A stretch of 64,000 bases of DNA from positions 1-64,000 of the forward strand of contig WGLP01000011.1 of the NCBI GenBank assembly GCA_016125505.1, written 5' to 3'. Position 1 is the first letter of the stretch, and the number at the start of each line of letters is the position of its first letter. A program made the position numbers and the translations under genes. This DNA is from Gammaproteobacteria bacterium. Its GTDB lineage: Bacteria; Pseudomonadota; Gammaproteobacteria; UBA6429; Thiohalophilaceae. Under the pieces are notes generated by a model. That model was given only the letters and a program-made list of their open reading frames with translations. It had not been told where the DNA came from and did no database searches. Below are positions 24,567-33,543 of the stretch, piece by piece.

Positions 24567-26257
24567 ATAACGCCCGCGCCAACGCCTTCGCCCCCGCCCT
24601 CTCCGCTGTCCATATTGCGGAAGCCCACGCGCTGGCCGCAGAGACGCGTCGCCCGCAGATCGAGATCCTCGAAGAACAAATGGGGCTTGCCCCGGGTGAT
24701 TTTGTCGTCGCCCTCGCCGACGCCATGCGATATCGACCGCTCGACATGCATGACTTAAACAACCTGACACCGGCCTTCGAGATATTGCCGTTCAAAGACG
24801 CCCTGACCCATCGCTGCCTGCCGCTGCGCAATACGAACGGCAGCCTGCTCGTCGCCACCAGCGATCCCTTTGACACCGATCAGCAGGCCTGGGCCCAGGA
24901 ACAGTTTGCCGTGCCCTTCGTGTGGTGCCTGGCGCACCGCAAGGACCTCGATGCCTTCCTGACCCGGCACGAAGAATCCATGCGCGCCATGGACAGTGTC
25001 CTCACCGCGAAGAACGACACCATCCACGGTCGCGCCGATATCGAAGACCTTTCGATCGTTTCGATCAGCAAGAACACCAGCCCGGTAATCAAGCTGGTCC
25101 AGTCGACGCTGTATGATGCGCTCAAGATTGAGGCAAGCGACATTCATCTGGAAACCTGTCCCGACGGCCTGAACATCAAATATCGCATCGATGGTGTGCT
25201 GTCCCTGGTAGGTAAAATGTCGGGGCTGGAAATGGCGGAGCAGGTTATTTCACGCGTGAAGGTCATGGCCGAGCTCGATATTGCCGAACGCCGCATTCCC
25301 CAGGATGGCCGGTTCAAGGTCACCAGCCGCGGCCGCGAGATCGACGTGCGCGTCTCCATCATGCCGAGCATCTTCGGTGAAGATGCAGTGCTGCGGATTC
25401 TCGACAAACAGGCCTTGTCCGATCAGATCAAGGGCCTGCGCCTGGACTATCTGGGTTTTGACGCGGTCTCAATGAAAACCCTGCGGCGTCTGGCGAAAGA
25501 GCCCTACGGCATGTTGTTAGTGACCGGCCCCACCGGCAGCGGCAAGACCACGACCCTGTATGCGGCGATCAGCGAGATCAATCACGGGCAGGATAAAATT
25601 ATTACCATCGAGGACCCGGTCGAATACATGTTGCCCGGGGTCTTGCAGATCCCCGTCAATGAGAAAAAAGGCCTGACCTTTGCCCGCGGCCTGCGTTCCA
25701 TCCTGCGGCATGACCCGGACAAGATCATGGTGGGTGAGATTCGCGATGCCGAGACCGCCCAGATCGCCGTGCAGTCGGCATTGACCGGACACCTGGTGTT
25801 TACCACCGTCCACGCCAATAACGTGTTCGATGTGATCGGACGGTTTCTGCATATGGACGTGACGCCCTCGAGTTTTGTCTCGGCCCTCAATGGCATCGTG
25901 GCACAACGCCTCGTGCGGCAGAATTGTCCTCACTGCACGCAACCCTATGTGCCAAGTCCCGAGTTACTGGCCGAATCCGGCATCACCCGGCAAATGGTCG
26001 AAAGCTTCAAGTTCCAGGCCGGTATCGGTTGCGGTCACTGCCGTGGCACCGGTTACCGCGGACGCAGGGCGATAGCCGAACTGTTGTATTTAAACGATGA
26101 GATACGCGAGTTGATATCGACGAATGCGTCGATCGGACGCGTCAAAGAGGCAGCGCGTCGCAACGGCACGCGCCTGTTGCGGGAAAGCGCGCTCGACCTG
26201 GTTCGTGACGGTTTGACCACACTACAGGAGATTAACCGTGTCACGCTGGTTGCCTGA
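24563..26257 (+). CDS. gspE: Type II secretion / pilus assembly ATPase GspE
   Basis: 564 aa from the ATG at 24563. An N-terminal MshEN/GspE-N region (about 1-140) is followed by the AAA-type secretion ATPase domain (about 160-560). Walker A is GPTGSGKT (322-329), the Asp box includes EDPVEY, Walker B is KIMVGEIRD (387-395), and the His box includes TTVHANN. A tetra-cysteine zinc module (C455/C458 and C490/C493) is intact. ATP hydrolysis drives pseudopilus growth. It overlaps gspF at its start and the following gene at its end. Confidence 0.95.
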   Translation: MNNARANAFAPALSAVHIAEAHALAAETRRPQIEILEEQMGLAPGDFVVALADAMRYRPLDMHDLNNLTPAFEILPFKDALTHRCLPLRNTNGSLLVATSDPFDTDQQAWAQEQFAVPFVWCLAHRKDLDAFLTRHEESMRAMDSVLTAKNDTIHGRADIEDLSIVSISKNTSPVIKLVQSTLYDALKIEASDIHLETCPDGLNIKYRIDGVLSLVGKMSGLEMAEQVISRVKVMAELDIAERRIPQDGRFKVTSRGREIDVRVSIMPSIFGEDAVLRILDKQALSDQIKGLRLDYLGFDAVSMKTLRRLAKEPYGMLLVTGPTGSGKTTTLYAAISEINHGQDKIITIEDPVEYMLPGVLQIPVNEKKGLTFARGLRSILRHDPDKIMVGEIRDAETAQIAVQSALTGHLVFTTVHANNVFDVIGRFLHMDVTPSSFVSALNGIVAQRLVRQNCPHCTQPYVPSPELLAESGITRQMVESFKFQAGIGCGHCRGTGYRGRRAIAELLYLNDEIRELISTNASIGRVKEAARRNGTRLLRESALDLVRDGLTTLQEINRVTLVA

Positions 26258-27107
26258 GCAGATACGTATCATCCTGCATCCCACGCAGGTGGTGTTACTA
26301 CGCATCGGCCGAGGTCGTGCCCAGACGATAGTGGATAAACGTGTTGTTGCGTGTGCGCCGCAACGTACCGGCTTGCCGTCCTGGCAGAATGCGCTTACCG
26401 CGTTAATGTCGGCGCTGCCGGATTTCCATAACGGGAAAAGCAACGTCACCGTGGTGCTATCCAATCACTTCGTGCGCTATGTCCTGGTCAAGCATCTGGA
26501 CCAGGTCAGCAGTCTCAAGGAAGAACAGGCATTGGTCCAGCACCACTTTACCCGCATCTACGGCGCCGCTGTGGCGCAGTGGAGCCTGCAAGTCAGCCCT
26601 GCCCAGCACCGCAACTGCCCGCGGATTGCCTGCGCCATCGATCGTGATCTGATCGACGCACTACGCAAACTGCTGCAGCCGACACGACACGTATTGCGTT
26701 CCATCCAGCCGTATCTGATGACTGCCTTCAATCAATATCGGCGCTATCTCACCGCTTCCGCCTGGTTAGCGCTGGTAGAAGACGGGGTGTTCTGTCTTGC
26801 CAGACTGGAGGACAGTTGCTGGCAAACCGTTAAATGCATCCGCACCAGCGACGACTGGCAGAATGAACTGACGATACAACTGGAGCGGGAGGAATTGCTG
26901 TTGTTAGGCAAAACGCCGGTCAGGGAAAGATCCCGAACGCCGGTGTTTGTCTTTGCGCCGGAATATCCGGAACCGATCGATGTTGCACCGGAACTCCCGC
27001 CGGAAGCGAATCCCAACGAAAATCACGTCCATATCCTGGACCCGTCGCTCTGGCCGAAACCCGCGCAGACAGAAGAACCTGTGCATGCCATGGCCTTAAT
27101 AGGATGA
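26238..27107 (+). CDS. PilM/GspL-like cytoplasmic assembly protein (divergent)
   Basis: 289 aa from a GTG start preceded by AGGAG (26226-26230); it overlaps the end of gspE by 20 bp. I see no membrane helix. The first 240 residues have an actin-like strand-turn pattern seen in PilM and in the cytoplasmic part of GspL (VTVVLSNHFVRYVLVK, ACAIDRDLIDALRKLL, WLALVEDGVFCLARLE). The last 50 residues are Pro-rich. Position between the ATPase and a PilN-like protein supports the assignment more than sequence does. It probably couples GspE to the inner-membrane PilN/O-like pair. Confidence 0.6.
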   Translation: MSRWLPEQIRIILHPTQVVLLRIGRGRAQTIVDKRVVACAPQRTGLPSWQNALTALMSALPDFHNGKSNVTVVLSNHFVRYVLVKHLDQVSSLKEEQALVQHHFTRIYGAAVAQWSLQVSPAQHRNCPRIACAIDRDLIDALRKLLQPTRHVLRSIQPYLMTAFNQYRRYLTASAWLALVEDGVFCLARLEDSCWQTVKCIRTSDDWQNELTIQLEREELLLLGKTPVRERSRTPVFVFAPEYPEPIDVAPELPPEANPNENHVHILDPSLWPKPAQTEEPVHAMALIG

Positions 27108-27712
27108 GCACCATGCTCGAACACCAGACAGACAACAGAACCGGATCACGTCAGGGACTCATGAAAGCGAGTTCCATGCACATGCTCCGACTCGATTTTC
27201 ACGATACCCGGCGCCCCGCCAGCTGGCCAAACCGGCTGCTGCTGCTGAGCGGGATCGTCGTTACCGCGCTGCTTGCCTATCAGTTCATTGTCATTCAGAA
27301 CAGCATCGATACCCTGGTATCCCAACGGAGCATGCTTGAGCGGACGAGTCATCACAGCGCACGGCAATTCCACTTAAGCCCCGAGCAGGCACAATCCCTG
27401 CGCGCGGAAATCAAGGACGCCAAGTCGGTACTGTCGCAACTCAGTCTGCCCTGGGGACAACTGCTCAAAGACATCGGTGCCTCACAGCAAAACCAGGTGG
27501 CCCTGCTGTCTATCGTACCGGACGTGCCCAAACGCACCATCAAGATCAGTGGCGAGGCCAGGGACCTTAACGCGGTGCTCGACTACGTGCAATCACTGCA
27601 AAAGGCAAAGTCGCTGGGTTCAGTGTACCTGCAGAACCACCAGATCGAGACCCGTTCCGCGCAACAACCGGTACGCTTCACCCTGCTCGCGACATGGCTG
27701 GTGAAACCGTGA
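27104..27712 (+). CDS. PilN-like inner-membrane assembly protein
   Basis: 202 aa; the start overlaps the upstream stop as ATGA (an ATG at 27113 is also possible). A cytoplasmic N-terminus containing a short MLRLDFHDTRRP motif precedes one membrane helix (about 43-65). A coiled-coil segment follows (about 68-115), then a ferredoxin-like periplasmic domain (about 120-200; KISGEARDLNAVLDYVQSLQKA). This layout is that of PilN and the C-terminal part of GspL. It should pair with the next gene product across the inner membrane. Confidence 0.7.
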   Translation: MSTMLEHQTDNRTGSRQGLMKASSMHMLRLDFHDTRRPASWPNRLLLLSGIVVTALLAYQFIVIQNSIDTLVSQRSMLERTSHHSARQFHLSPEQAQSLRAEIKDAKSVLSQLSLPWGQLLKDIGASQQNQVALLSIVPDVPKRTIKISGEARDLNAVLDYVQSLQKAKSLGSVYLQNHQIETRSAQQPVRFTLLATWLVKP

Positions 27713-28260
27713 ATCGCATACACCGGATATTAATCACAGGACGGTCCGCGCTTCGGCGCGAAGGCAGGCTCGGCCTCGCCTTGCTGGTGCTCGCCCTGCT
27801 CGTCTACGTCACGGTCCTGTCACCGTTATATTCGCAACAGCTGCAACTGCAACAGGACATCGACGACCTCAATAAACAGGTGCACGCCTCCCTCAAACAG
27901 AGCATGACAGAACCCACCACCACGGCAGAACAATTGTTCACTTATTACCAGTTCTTCCCGGCGCAATCCACCGCACCGAACTGGCTGAACAAGATCTTCA
28001 CGGCGGCCAGGGACCAGCACCTGGATCTACCGGAGGGCAAATACCGTGTCATCCACGAACGCGCGGGCAGCCTGTTGCGCTACGAAATCACCCTGCCGGT
28101 CACCGGCAGTTATCAGCAACTGCACAAATTCATCGCCGCCGTGCTGAGCGAAATCCCCATCGCCGCACTCGACGGCGTCACCTTCGAACGCAATAAAATC
28201 AGCAATGCGCTGATCGATGCGAAATTCAAGATCTCGCTGTACCTGGGGCAGCCGGCATGA
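27694..28260 (+). CDS. PilO/GspM-like inner-membrane assembly protein
   Basis: 188 aa, overlapping the previous gene by 19 bp and the next by 4 bp. It has one membrane helix (about 27-45), a coiled coil (about 48-75) and a C-terminal ferredoxin-like domain with the PilO-type sequence YEITLPVTGSYQQLHKFIAAVLSEIP. PilN and PilO form the periplasmic alignment complex. The tight overlaps mean co-translation with its partner. Confidence 0.72.
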   Translation: MAGETVNRIHRILITGRSALRREGRLGLALLVLALLVYVTVLSPLYSQQLQLQQDIDDLNKQVHASLKQSMTEPTTTAEQLFTYYQFFPAQSTAPNWLNKIFTAARDQHLDLPEGKYRVIHERAGSLLRYEITLPVTGSYQQLHKFIAAVLSEIPIAALDGVTFERNKISNALIDAKFKISLYLGQPA

Positions 28261-28769
28261 ACATCAGACTGAACAAGCGCTGGCGATGGTGGCTGCTGGC
28301 ACTGGGCCTGACACTCGCCGTCACCCGTTATTTCAACGGTACGGATCAGACGGCAGGCATTGTCGCTGCCACCACTCACCCCGAACCTCTCAGTGTTCGG
28401 AAATCAGGTGCGGTGCAGGCACCGGCACAGGAGATCGCGCTGGAGCAACTCCGGCAGCCAAGAACGGTCACTGACACCGGCGACCTGTTTCGTACCAAGT
28501 CCTGGTATGTGCCGCCACCGCCAGCACCGGCGCCACCGCCACCGGTTGCGGTGGCACCGCCGCTGCCCTTTTCCTTTCTTGGCAAGGTACTGAAACCCGA
28601 CGGGCAGTTAACCCTCTTCATCGCTGACAAGGATCAGGTCTACCTGGTGCACGGTGGTGAATCCCTCGGTACGGACTACCATGTCGACGGTATCGAGAAC
28701 GGGAAACTGGCCTTGACGTATTTACCAATGAAAAAAAAGCAATATCTTGAGCTTTCCGGGGGACAATGA
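28257..28769 (+). CDS. GspC/PilP-like periplasmic connector protein
   Basis: 170 aa. A basic N-terminus and one membrane helix (about 11-25) are followed by a linker with a proline-alanine run (about 80-100). A small beta domain then reads FSFLGKVLKPDGQLTLFIADKDQVYLVHGGESLGTDYHVDGIENGKLALTYLP, which resembles the homology region of GspC and PilP (GxxxGDxVG-type sandwich). Such proteins connect the inner-membrane platform with the secretin. Its position just before the secretin gene fits. Confidence 0.7.
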   Translation: MNIRLNKRWRWWLLALGLTLAVTRYFNGTDQTAGIVAATTHPEPLSVRKSGAVQAPAQEIALEQLRQPRTVTDTGDLFRTKSWYVPPPPAPAPPPPVAVAPPLPFSFLGKVLKPDGQLTLFIADKDQVYLVHGGESLGTDYHVDGIENGKLALTYLPMKKKQYLELSGGQ

Positions 28770-28770
28770 C

Positions 28771-31308
28771 ATGTCACAGCAACTCGACAACACCGCCAAT
28801 AGCGAGCCAAATTGCAGACGGCGTGAATTCTATATTTTAAGACGACTGGCGGCAGCCCTTATCGTGTTATTCATGGCCGGTTGCGCCGCGCAACGCCTGC
28901 ATGAAGAAGGGATGGACCTGATCGACCAGGGTCACGTCGAGGAAGGCCTGGTCAAGCTGGAGGCCGCCAGTAAATCCGAGCCGGGTAATTTTTCGTATCG
29001 CATCGACCTGATCCATAGCCGTGATCGGATCATAAACCGGTTGCTGCAACACGCCGACAGTCAGCGCGCCGCCGGCCACTACGACGAAGCCGCCAAACTC
29101 TACCAGGGTGTGCTGCAGATCGATAACAAGGATAGCCGCGCAGTTACCGGCCTGGCCAATCTCGAGATGGACAAGCAGCACGCGACCGCGATGCTGCGCG
29201 CCCAGAAATTATTCGAGCAAAACGAACTGCAGGAGGCGCAGAACATCGTCAAAGGCATTCTGCTTGAAGACCCTGCTTACAAGGATGCCAAGGTCTTGTC
29301 CCGCAAGATCGATGAGCAGCTGGCCAAAAATGCCTTTAACGGTCCGAGCCTGAAACCGGAATTCAAAAAACCGGTGACGCTCGAATTTCGCGATGCCAAC
29401 CTGAAGATGGTCGTGGAGGCGCTATCGCGCACCAGCGGGCTCAATATCCTGCTCGACAAGGATATCCACGACAATCTGAAGACCACCATCTTTGTCAATC
29501 ACGCCTCGGTCGAAGACACCATCGACCTCATCGCCCTGCAGGACGGCCTGTACAAAAAGATCCTGTCCGACAACACGATCCTGCTTTACCCGAACACGCC
29601 GGTAAAGGTGAAGGAATATCAGGACCTGATGATCCGTAATTTCCAGCTCACCAACGCTGACGCCAAGGAAATGGAAAAGATGCTCAAGGCCCTGCTGAAG
29701 ACAAAGGACATGTACGTCGATGAGAAAACCAATTCCCTGGTCATCCGCGACACCCCCGACGCCATCCAGCTGGCGGACAAATTGATCGCCGCGCAGGACC
29801 TCGCGCAACCCGAAGTCATGCTGGAGGTCGAAGTACTGGAGGTGACCCGTTCCAAGCTTACCGAACTCGGTATCAAGCTGCCGGAACAGATCGCCCTCTC
29901 CGCCTCCGGCACGCCGGAAACCACCACCGTGAATACGCTGCCGGGCGGGGGTGTTGTCACCACCACCACACCGTCACAACCGCTCACGCTGCACGACGTC
30001 GGACACCTCACCGATCGTTTCTTCTCGGTCTCGCCGATCAATGCCTCGATCGATCTCAAGGATGAATCCGGTGACGCGAATATCCTGGCCAGCCCGCGGA
30101 TACGCGTTCGCAACCGCGAAAAGGCCAAGATCCTCATCGGTGATCGGGTCCCGGTGATCACCAATGCCATCACACCGGTATCGTCCGGTACGCCCGTGGT
30201 CACGGGTAACGTGCAATACCTGGACGTGGGTCTGAAGCTGGACGTGCAGCCGTATATTCACCCGGATGACGATGTCGAGATCAAGGTCAACCTCGAAGTC
30301 AGCAGCATCGTGCGTGAGATCAGCAGCGGTCCTACGCTGGCGTATCAGATCGGTACCCGCACCGCCAATACCGTATTGCGCCTGAAGGATGGCGAGACCC
30401 AGGTCCTGGCCGGCCTGATCAGCGACGAGGATCGCAAGGCCGCGCAGAAGTTTCCCGGCCTGGGTGATCTGCCGATCGTGGGCAGATTGTTTTCAAGTCA
30501 TAAGAACGATGCCAAGAAAACGGAAATCGTCCTCTCCATCACGCCGCACCTGACGCGGCGCAATCAACACCCGAATGCGCAAAACCTGGAATTCTGGTCC
30601 GGCACCGACGGTACCCTGCGCAGCCGTCCCATCACCCTGGAGCCCGCTCACGTCAACAAACATGATAACGCGCACACGAAGGTGAAATTAGACAACGCCG
30701 ACGTTTCGCGTACTGCACCCATCCCGGCGCCCGCATCGCCCGCGTCGACATCACCCGTGTCACCCACCGTAACTGCACCCGCGATTGCTGACAAACCGGC
30801 AGCCGCGCCGGCGTCGCCGAAACCGCAAAGCGAAAACACACCCGCGCCTACCGAGGATAAATCGTCAGGCGTGGCTACCGGTTCGCAAGCGCCCTTTGTC
30901 CTGAATTGGCACGGGCCGCAACAGATCAAGGTCGGCGATCAGTTTCAGGTCGCGATTGCGGCACAGTCCAGCGAACCCGTCAGGAGTCTTTCCTTCACCC
31001 TGGGCTATGATCGCACGGCCCTGGCGATTTCGCATATCGAGGAAGGTAACCTGTTCAACCAGGACGACAAGAAGACCATCTTTACGTCCAAGGTCAATCC
31101 TGACACCGGCACCGCCTTCGTCTATGTGTCCCGGCTCAGCCCGCAAGGCGCGAGTGGCCAGGGCAATGTGGCGGTAGTGACCTTCAGCGTCCAATCCGCG
31201 AAGGCAACATCACCCATCGTGATTAGCGATCCCCATCTCATGGGCGGTTCTGGCGCCAGACTGCCGCCTCCACCGACCACGCCATACAACGTGAGCCTGG
31301 TGCCGTAA
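28771..31308 (+). CDS. gspD: Secretin GspD-like lipoprotein with TPR and cohesin-like domains
   Basis: 845 aa from the ATG at 28771, which follows GGGGG; an in-frame TTG at 28747 would overlap the previous gene. A hydrophobic segment ends in the lipobox MAGC38. TPR-like helices follow (about 40-185), then an N0/secretin-TonB short domain (about 200-275), N1 (about 285-345), and the secretin core (about 350-595; ASPRIRVRNREKAKILIGDR, VPVI, LKDGETQVLAGLI). A Pro/Ala-rich linker (about 640-700) leads to a C-terminal cohesin-like domain (about 710-840). Secretins form the outer-membrane gate. The cohesin-type end is unusual for classical GspD and may bind substrate or partner modules. Confidence 0.9.
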   Translation: MSQQLDNTANSEPNCRRREFYILRRLAAALIVLFMAGCAAQRLHEEGMDLIDQGHVEEGLVKLEAASKSEPGNFSYRIDLIHSRDRIINRLLQHADSQRAAGHYDEAAKLYQGVLQIDNKDSRAVTGLANLEMDKQHATAMLRAQKLFEQNELQEAQNIVKGILLEDPAYKDAKVLSRKIDEQLAKNAFNGPSLKPEFKKPVTLEFRDANLKMVVEALSRTSGLNILLDKDIHDNLKTTIFVNHASVEDTIDLIALQDGLYKKILSDNTILLYPNTPVKVKEYQDLMIRNFQLTNADAKEMEKMLKALLKTKDMYVDEKTNSLVIRDTPDAIQLADKLIAAQDLAQPEVMLEVEVLEVTRSKLTELGIKLPEQIALSASGTPETTTVNTLPGGGVVTTTTPSQPLTLHDVGHLTDRFFSVSPINASIDLKDESGDANILASPRIRVRNREKAKILIGDRVPVITNAITPVSSGTPVVTGNVQYLDVGLKLDVQPYIHPDDDVEIKVNLEVSSIVREISSGPTLAYQIGTRTANTVLRLKDGETQVLAGLISDEDRKAAQKFPGLGDLPIVGRLFSSHKNDAKKTEIVLSITPHLTRRNQHPNAQNLEFWSGTDGTLRSRPITLEPAHVNKHDNAHTKVKLDNADVSRTAPIPAPASPASTSPVSPTVTAPAIADKPAAAPASPKPQSENTPAPTEDKSSGVATGSQAPFVLNWHGPQQIKVGDQFQVAIAAQSSEPVRSLSFTLGYDRTALAISHIEEGNLFNQDDKKTIFTSKVNPDTGTAFVYVSRLSPQGASGQGNVAVVTFSVQSAKATSPIVISDPHLMGGSGARLPPPPTTPYNVSLVP

Positions 31309-31796
31309 TGCCAACGCCGACACCCACTCAGCGCCGTGGCTTTACCCTCATCGAGCTGATGATCTCCTTGGCGATCGTCGCGTTGCTGTCCACCATCGCC
31401 CTGCCGATCAGTGAACTCGCGGTGACACGCGCCAAGGAACAGGAACTGCATAGCGCGCTGCAGCAGATCCGCAGCGCCATCGACGCCTACAAGCAGGCCT
31501 GGGATAACGGACAGATCGCCGCGTCGCTGAATAAATCCGGCTACCCTGCGTCACTCGAGATCCTGGTCGACGGTGTCGATGACCTCACCAGTACGAGCGG
31601 CCAGAAGATCTATTTCCTGCGCCGTATCCCGCGTGACCCGTTCGCCACCGACCCGAATCTCACGCCGGCCGAGACCTGGGGCAAGCGCAGTTACGAGAGC
31701 AGCGCCACTGACCCACAGGAAGGTGACGATGTCTACGACGTGTATTCCAGAGCGCCGGGCAAGAGCCTGCGCGGCATACCGTACCGGGATTGGTAA
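31308..31796 (+). CDS. Type II pseudopilin (GspG/H-like)
   Basis: 162 aa, starting at the last base of the secretin stop. The prepilin-peptidase site is G11|F12 (RRGFTLIELMISLAIVALLS) with Glu at +5. After the helix comes a short region with IRSAIDAYKQAWDNG, then YPASLEILVDGV and a conserved RRIPRDPFATD segment, with a final RGIPYRDW. It is a minor pseudopilin; the exact Gsp letter cannot be told. Confidence 0.85.
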   Translation: MPTPTPTQRRGFTLIELMISLAIVALLSTIALPISELAVTRAKEQELHSALQQIRSAIDAYKQAWDNGQIAASLNKSGYPASLEILVDGVDDLTSTSGQKIYFLRRIPRDPFATDPNLTPAETWGKRSYESSATDPQEGDDVYDVYSRAPGKSLRGIPYRDW

Positions 31797-31801
31797 ACGG
31801 C

Positions 31802-32182
31802 ATGAAATCAGCGACCTCTCCAGGCTTTACCTTGATTGAGCTATTGGTGGTGATGACCATCATCGGGATCCTGCTCACGATTGCAACGCCTCGCTATTTT
31901 CACAGCGTGGATAAATCCAGAGAGACCGTCCTGCGCGATGACCTGGCCATCATCCGCAAGGCCCTGGATCAGTTTTACAGCGATAACGGTAAATACCCGA
32001 ATGACCTGGACGACCTGGTGACTCGCCGCTATCTGCGCAAGATCCCGCAGGACCCGATCACCGACAGCGCGACGACCTGGGTAGTCGTTCCGCCCGATGA
32101 CCCGGACAAGGGCGCGGTCTACGACATTAAAAGCGGCACGGACAAACGGGCACACGACGGAACCTTATATGCCGACTGGTAA
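31802..32182 (+). CDS. Type II pseudopilin (GspG-like), second
   Basis: 126 aa from the ATG at 31802; an upstream TTG at 31790 would add four residues. The prepilin-peptidase site is G8|F9 (SPGFTLIELLVVMTIIG) with Glu at +5. It has the pattern IIRKALDQFYSDNGKYPNDLDDLVTRRYLRKIPQDP and a final YADW, very like the preceding and following pseudopilins. The three probably arose by duplication. Confidence 0.85.
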   Translation: MKSATSPGFTLIELLVVMTIIGILLTIATPRYFHSVDKSRETVLRDDLAIIRKALDQFYSDNGKYPNDLDDLVTRRYLRKIPQDPITDSATTWVVVPPDDPDKGAVYDIKSGTDKRAHDGTLYADW

Positions 32183-32720
32183 ACACACAGCCGCTGGCTT
32201 TACCTACATCGGGATTCTTATCGCGGTGACGATCATGGGCGTCGCGCTGGCGGCAACCGGCGTGGTCTGGCATACCGCACAGCAACGCAACCGGGAGCGC
32301 GAGTTACTCTACGTCGGCGATCAATTCCGCGAGGCGATCGGGCGTTACGTCAACGCGTCGTCCGGTATCCGTCAATACCCGGCGAGCCTTGAGGACCTGT
32401 TACGCGACCCGCGCCAGCCCGGCGTCGTGCGCTATTTACGCAAGATCTATTACGACCCGATCACGAGCAGTCAGGAGTGGGGACTGGTCAAAGACGTCAA
32501 CGACCGTATCATCGGGGTGTATAGCCAGTCGAAACAACATCCCATTAAGCAACGCAACTTCAGCCAGGAGGACCAGGACTTTACAGACAAGGAGACTTAT
32601 TCAGAGTGGACATTCATTTATAAAACACCAAAATTTCGCCAGGCAAACATCAGGGCACGTATGAATCATGCAACACCAACCACACCAAAACCGTCTGCTT
32701 CACCAGGTACACTACAATGA
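32169..32720 (+). CDS. Type II pseudopilin lacking the +5 glutamate
   Basis: 183 aa from the ATG at 32169, which overlaps the previous gene by 14 bp. The cleavage site is G10|F11 (AAGFTYIGILIAVTIMGVAL). The residue five after the cleavage is Gly rather than Glu. Loss of Glu5 is typical of tip-forming minor pseudopilins such as GspK. The rest (YPASLEDLLRDPRQPGVVRYLRKIYYDPITSSQEWG) is like the other two, plus a longer C-terminus. It overlaps the regulator gene as ATGA. Confidence 0.8.
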   Translation: MPTGKHTAAGFTYIGILIAVTIMGVALAATGVVWHTAQQRNRERELLYVGDQFREAIGRYVNASSGIRQYPASLEDLLRDPRQPGVVRYLRKIYYDPITSSQEWGLVKDVNDRIIGVYSQSKQHPIKQRNFSQEDQDFTDKETYSEWTFIYKTPKFRQANIRARMNHATPTTPKPSASPGTLQ

Positions 32721-33379
32721 ATGACAAGGCTACCATCCTGATCACCGAAGAGGGCACGATCTTCAGCACCGGCCTGCGCGTCCTGCTTGGCAACCAGCCT
32801 GACCTCACTGTCATCAACGCAGCCGTTAATGGCGGCGGCATGCTATCCATGGTTGCGGCGCACTCACCGGACCTGCTGATTACGGATATCGCCATGCCCA
32901 ACAACCGCGGCATCGACAGGATCGTTGAGATCAAGACGGCATTCCCGCTGCTCAGGATCCTCCTGGTAACACAGCACAATAGCGAACAGTCCATTCGCGA
33001 CGCATTCCAGGCCGGTGCCAGCGGTTACGTCATGAAGGACGCCAGCAATGACGAACTGCTCACCGCAGTTCACAGCGTCCTTAACGGCAAGGTCTATCTC
33101 AGTCCCAGTCTTTCCGACAACATCATCAATGCCTTTCTGCTGGCGCCGAAACCTAAAGAAGGAAAACTACATCTGGATACACTCACCAAACGTGAGATCG
33201 AGATCCTGACCCTGGTGGCCGAGGGGCACACCAACCGGAACGTAGCGAATCTGCTCAGCCTGAGCATCAAAACCGTCGAGAAGCATCGTTCGAACATGAT
33301 GAAGAAACTCGACCTGCACAATGTATCGGGGCTGATCTCGTTCGCCATCGGAAATGGTCTGCTTGGCAATTCAGATTAA
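32717..33379 (+). CDS. NarL-type response regulator co-transcribed with the secretion genes
   Basis: 220 aa, overlapping the last pseudopilin stop as ATGA. The receiver domain (about 4-122) has E11/E12 as the acidic pair, D57 as phospho-acceptor (LLITD57IAMPNN), Thr85 and K107. The LuxR-type helix-turn-helix lies at about 152-215 (LTKREIEILTLVAEGHTNRNVANLL, SIKTVEKHRSNMMKKL). It shares its layout with the regulator at 2942-3664. Being the last gene of the secretion operon, it may feed back on that operon or on the oxidase operon. The kinase encoded divergently upstream of gspG is a candidate partner. Confidence 0.92.
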   Translation: MNDKATILITEEGTIFSTGLRVLLGNQPDLTVINAAVNGGGMLSMVAAHSPDLLITDIAMPNNRGIDRIVEIKTAFPLLRILLVTQHNSEQSIRDAFQAGASGYVMKDASNDELLTAVHSVLNGKVYLSPSLSDNIINAFLLAPKPKEGKLHLDTLTKREIEILTLVAEGHTNRNVANLLSLSIKTVEKHRSNMMKKLDLHNVSGLISFAIGNGLLGNSD

Positions 33380-33402
33380 CGAGGAAGGTATGACAGACAA
33401 AT

Positions 33403-33431
33403 AAAAAAAGGCCCGTAAAGGGCCTTTTTGT
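33403..33431 (+). terminator. Rho-independent terminator of the secretion operon
   Basis: A strong stem of AAAAAGGCCC and GGGCCTTTTT around a GTAAA loop is followed by T residues. It lies about 25 nt after the regulator stop and just before the tRNA-Glu gene on the other strand. The A-run and T-run make it usable in both directions. Confidence 0.85.
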
Positions 33432-33436
33432 ATGTT

Positions 33437-33512
33437 TGGCGTCCCCAAGGGGAGTCGAACCCCTGTCGCCGCCGTGAAAGGGCGGTGTCCTAGGCCTCTA
33501 GACGATGGGGAC
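33437..33512 (-). tRNA. tRNA-Glu (anticodon TTC)
   Basis: 76 nt on the minus strand. The acceptor arm GTCCCC/GGGGAC, the GTTCGACTC T-arm and the anticodon loop with TTC are all intact, and the 3' CCA is encoded (33437-33439). It faces the tRNA-Ala and gltX region on the same strand. Confidence 0.95.
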
Positions 33513-33543
33513 GTTTTGAGACTTAGCCTAGGTCTAACAACTT

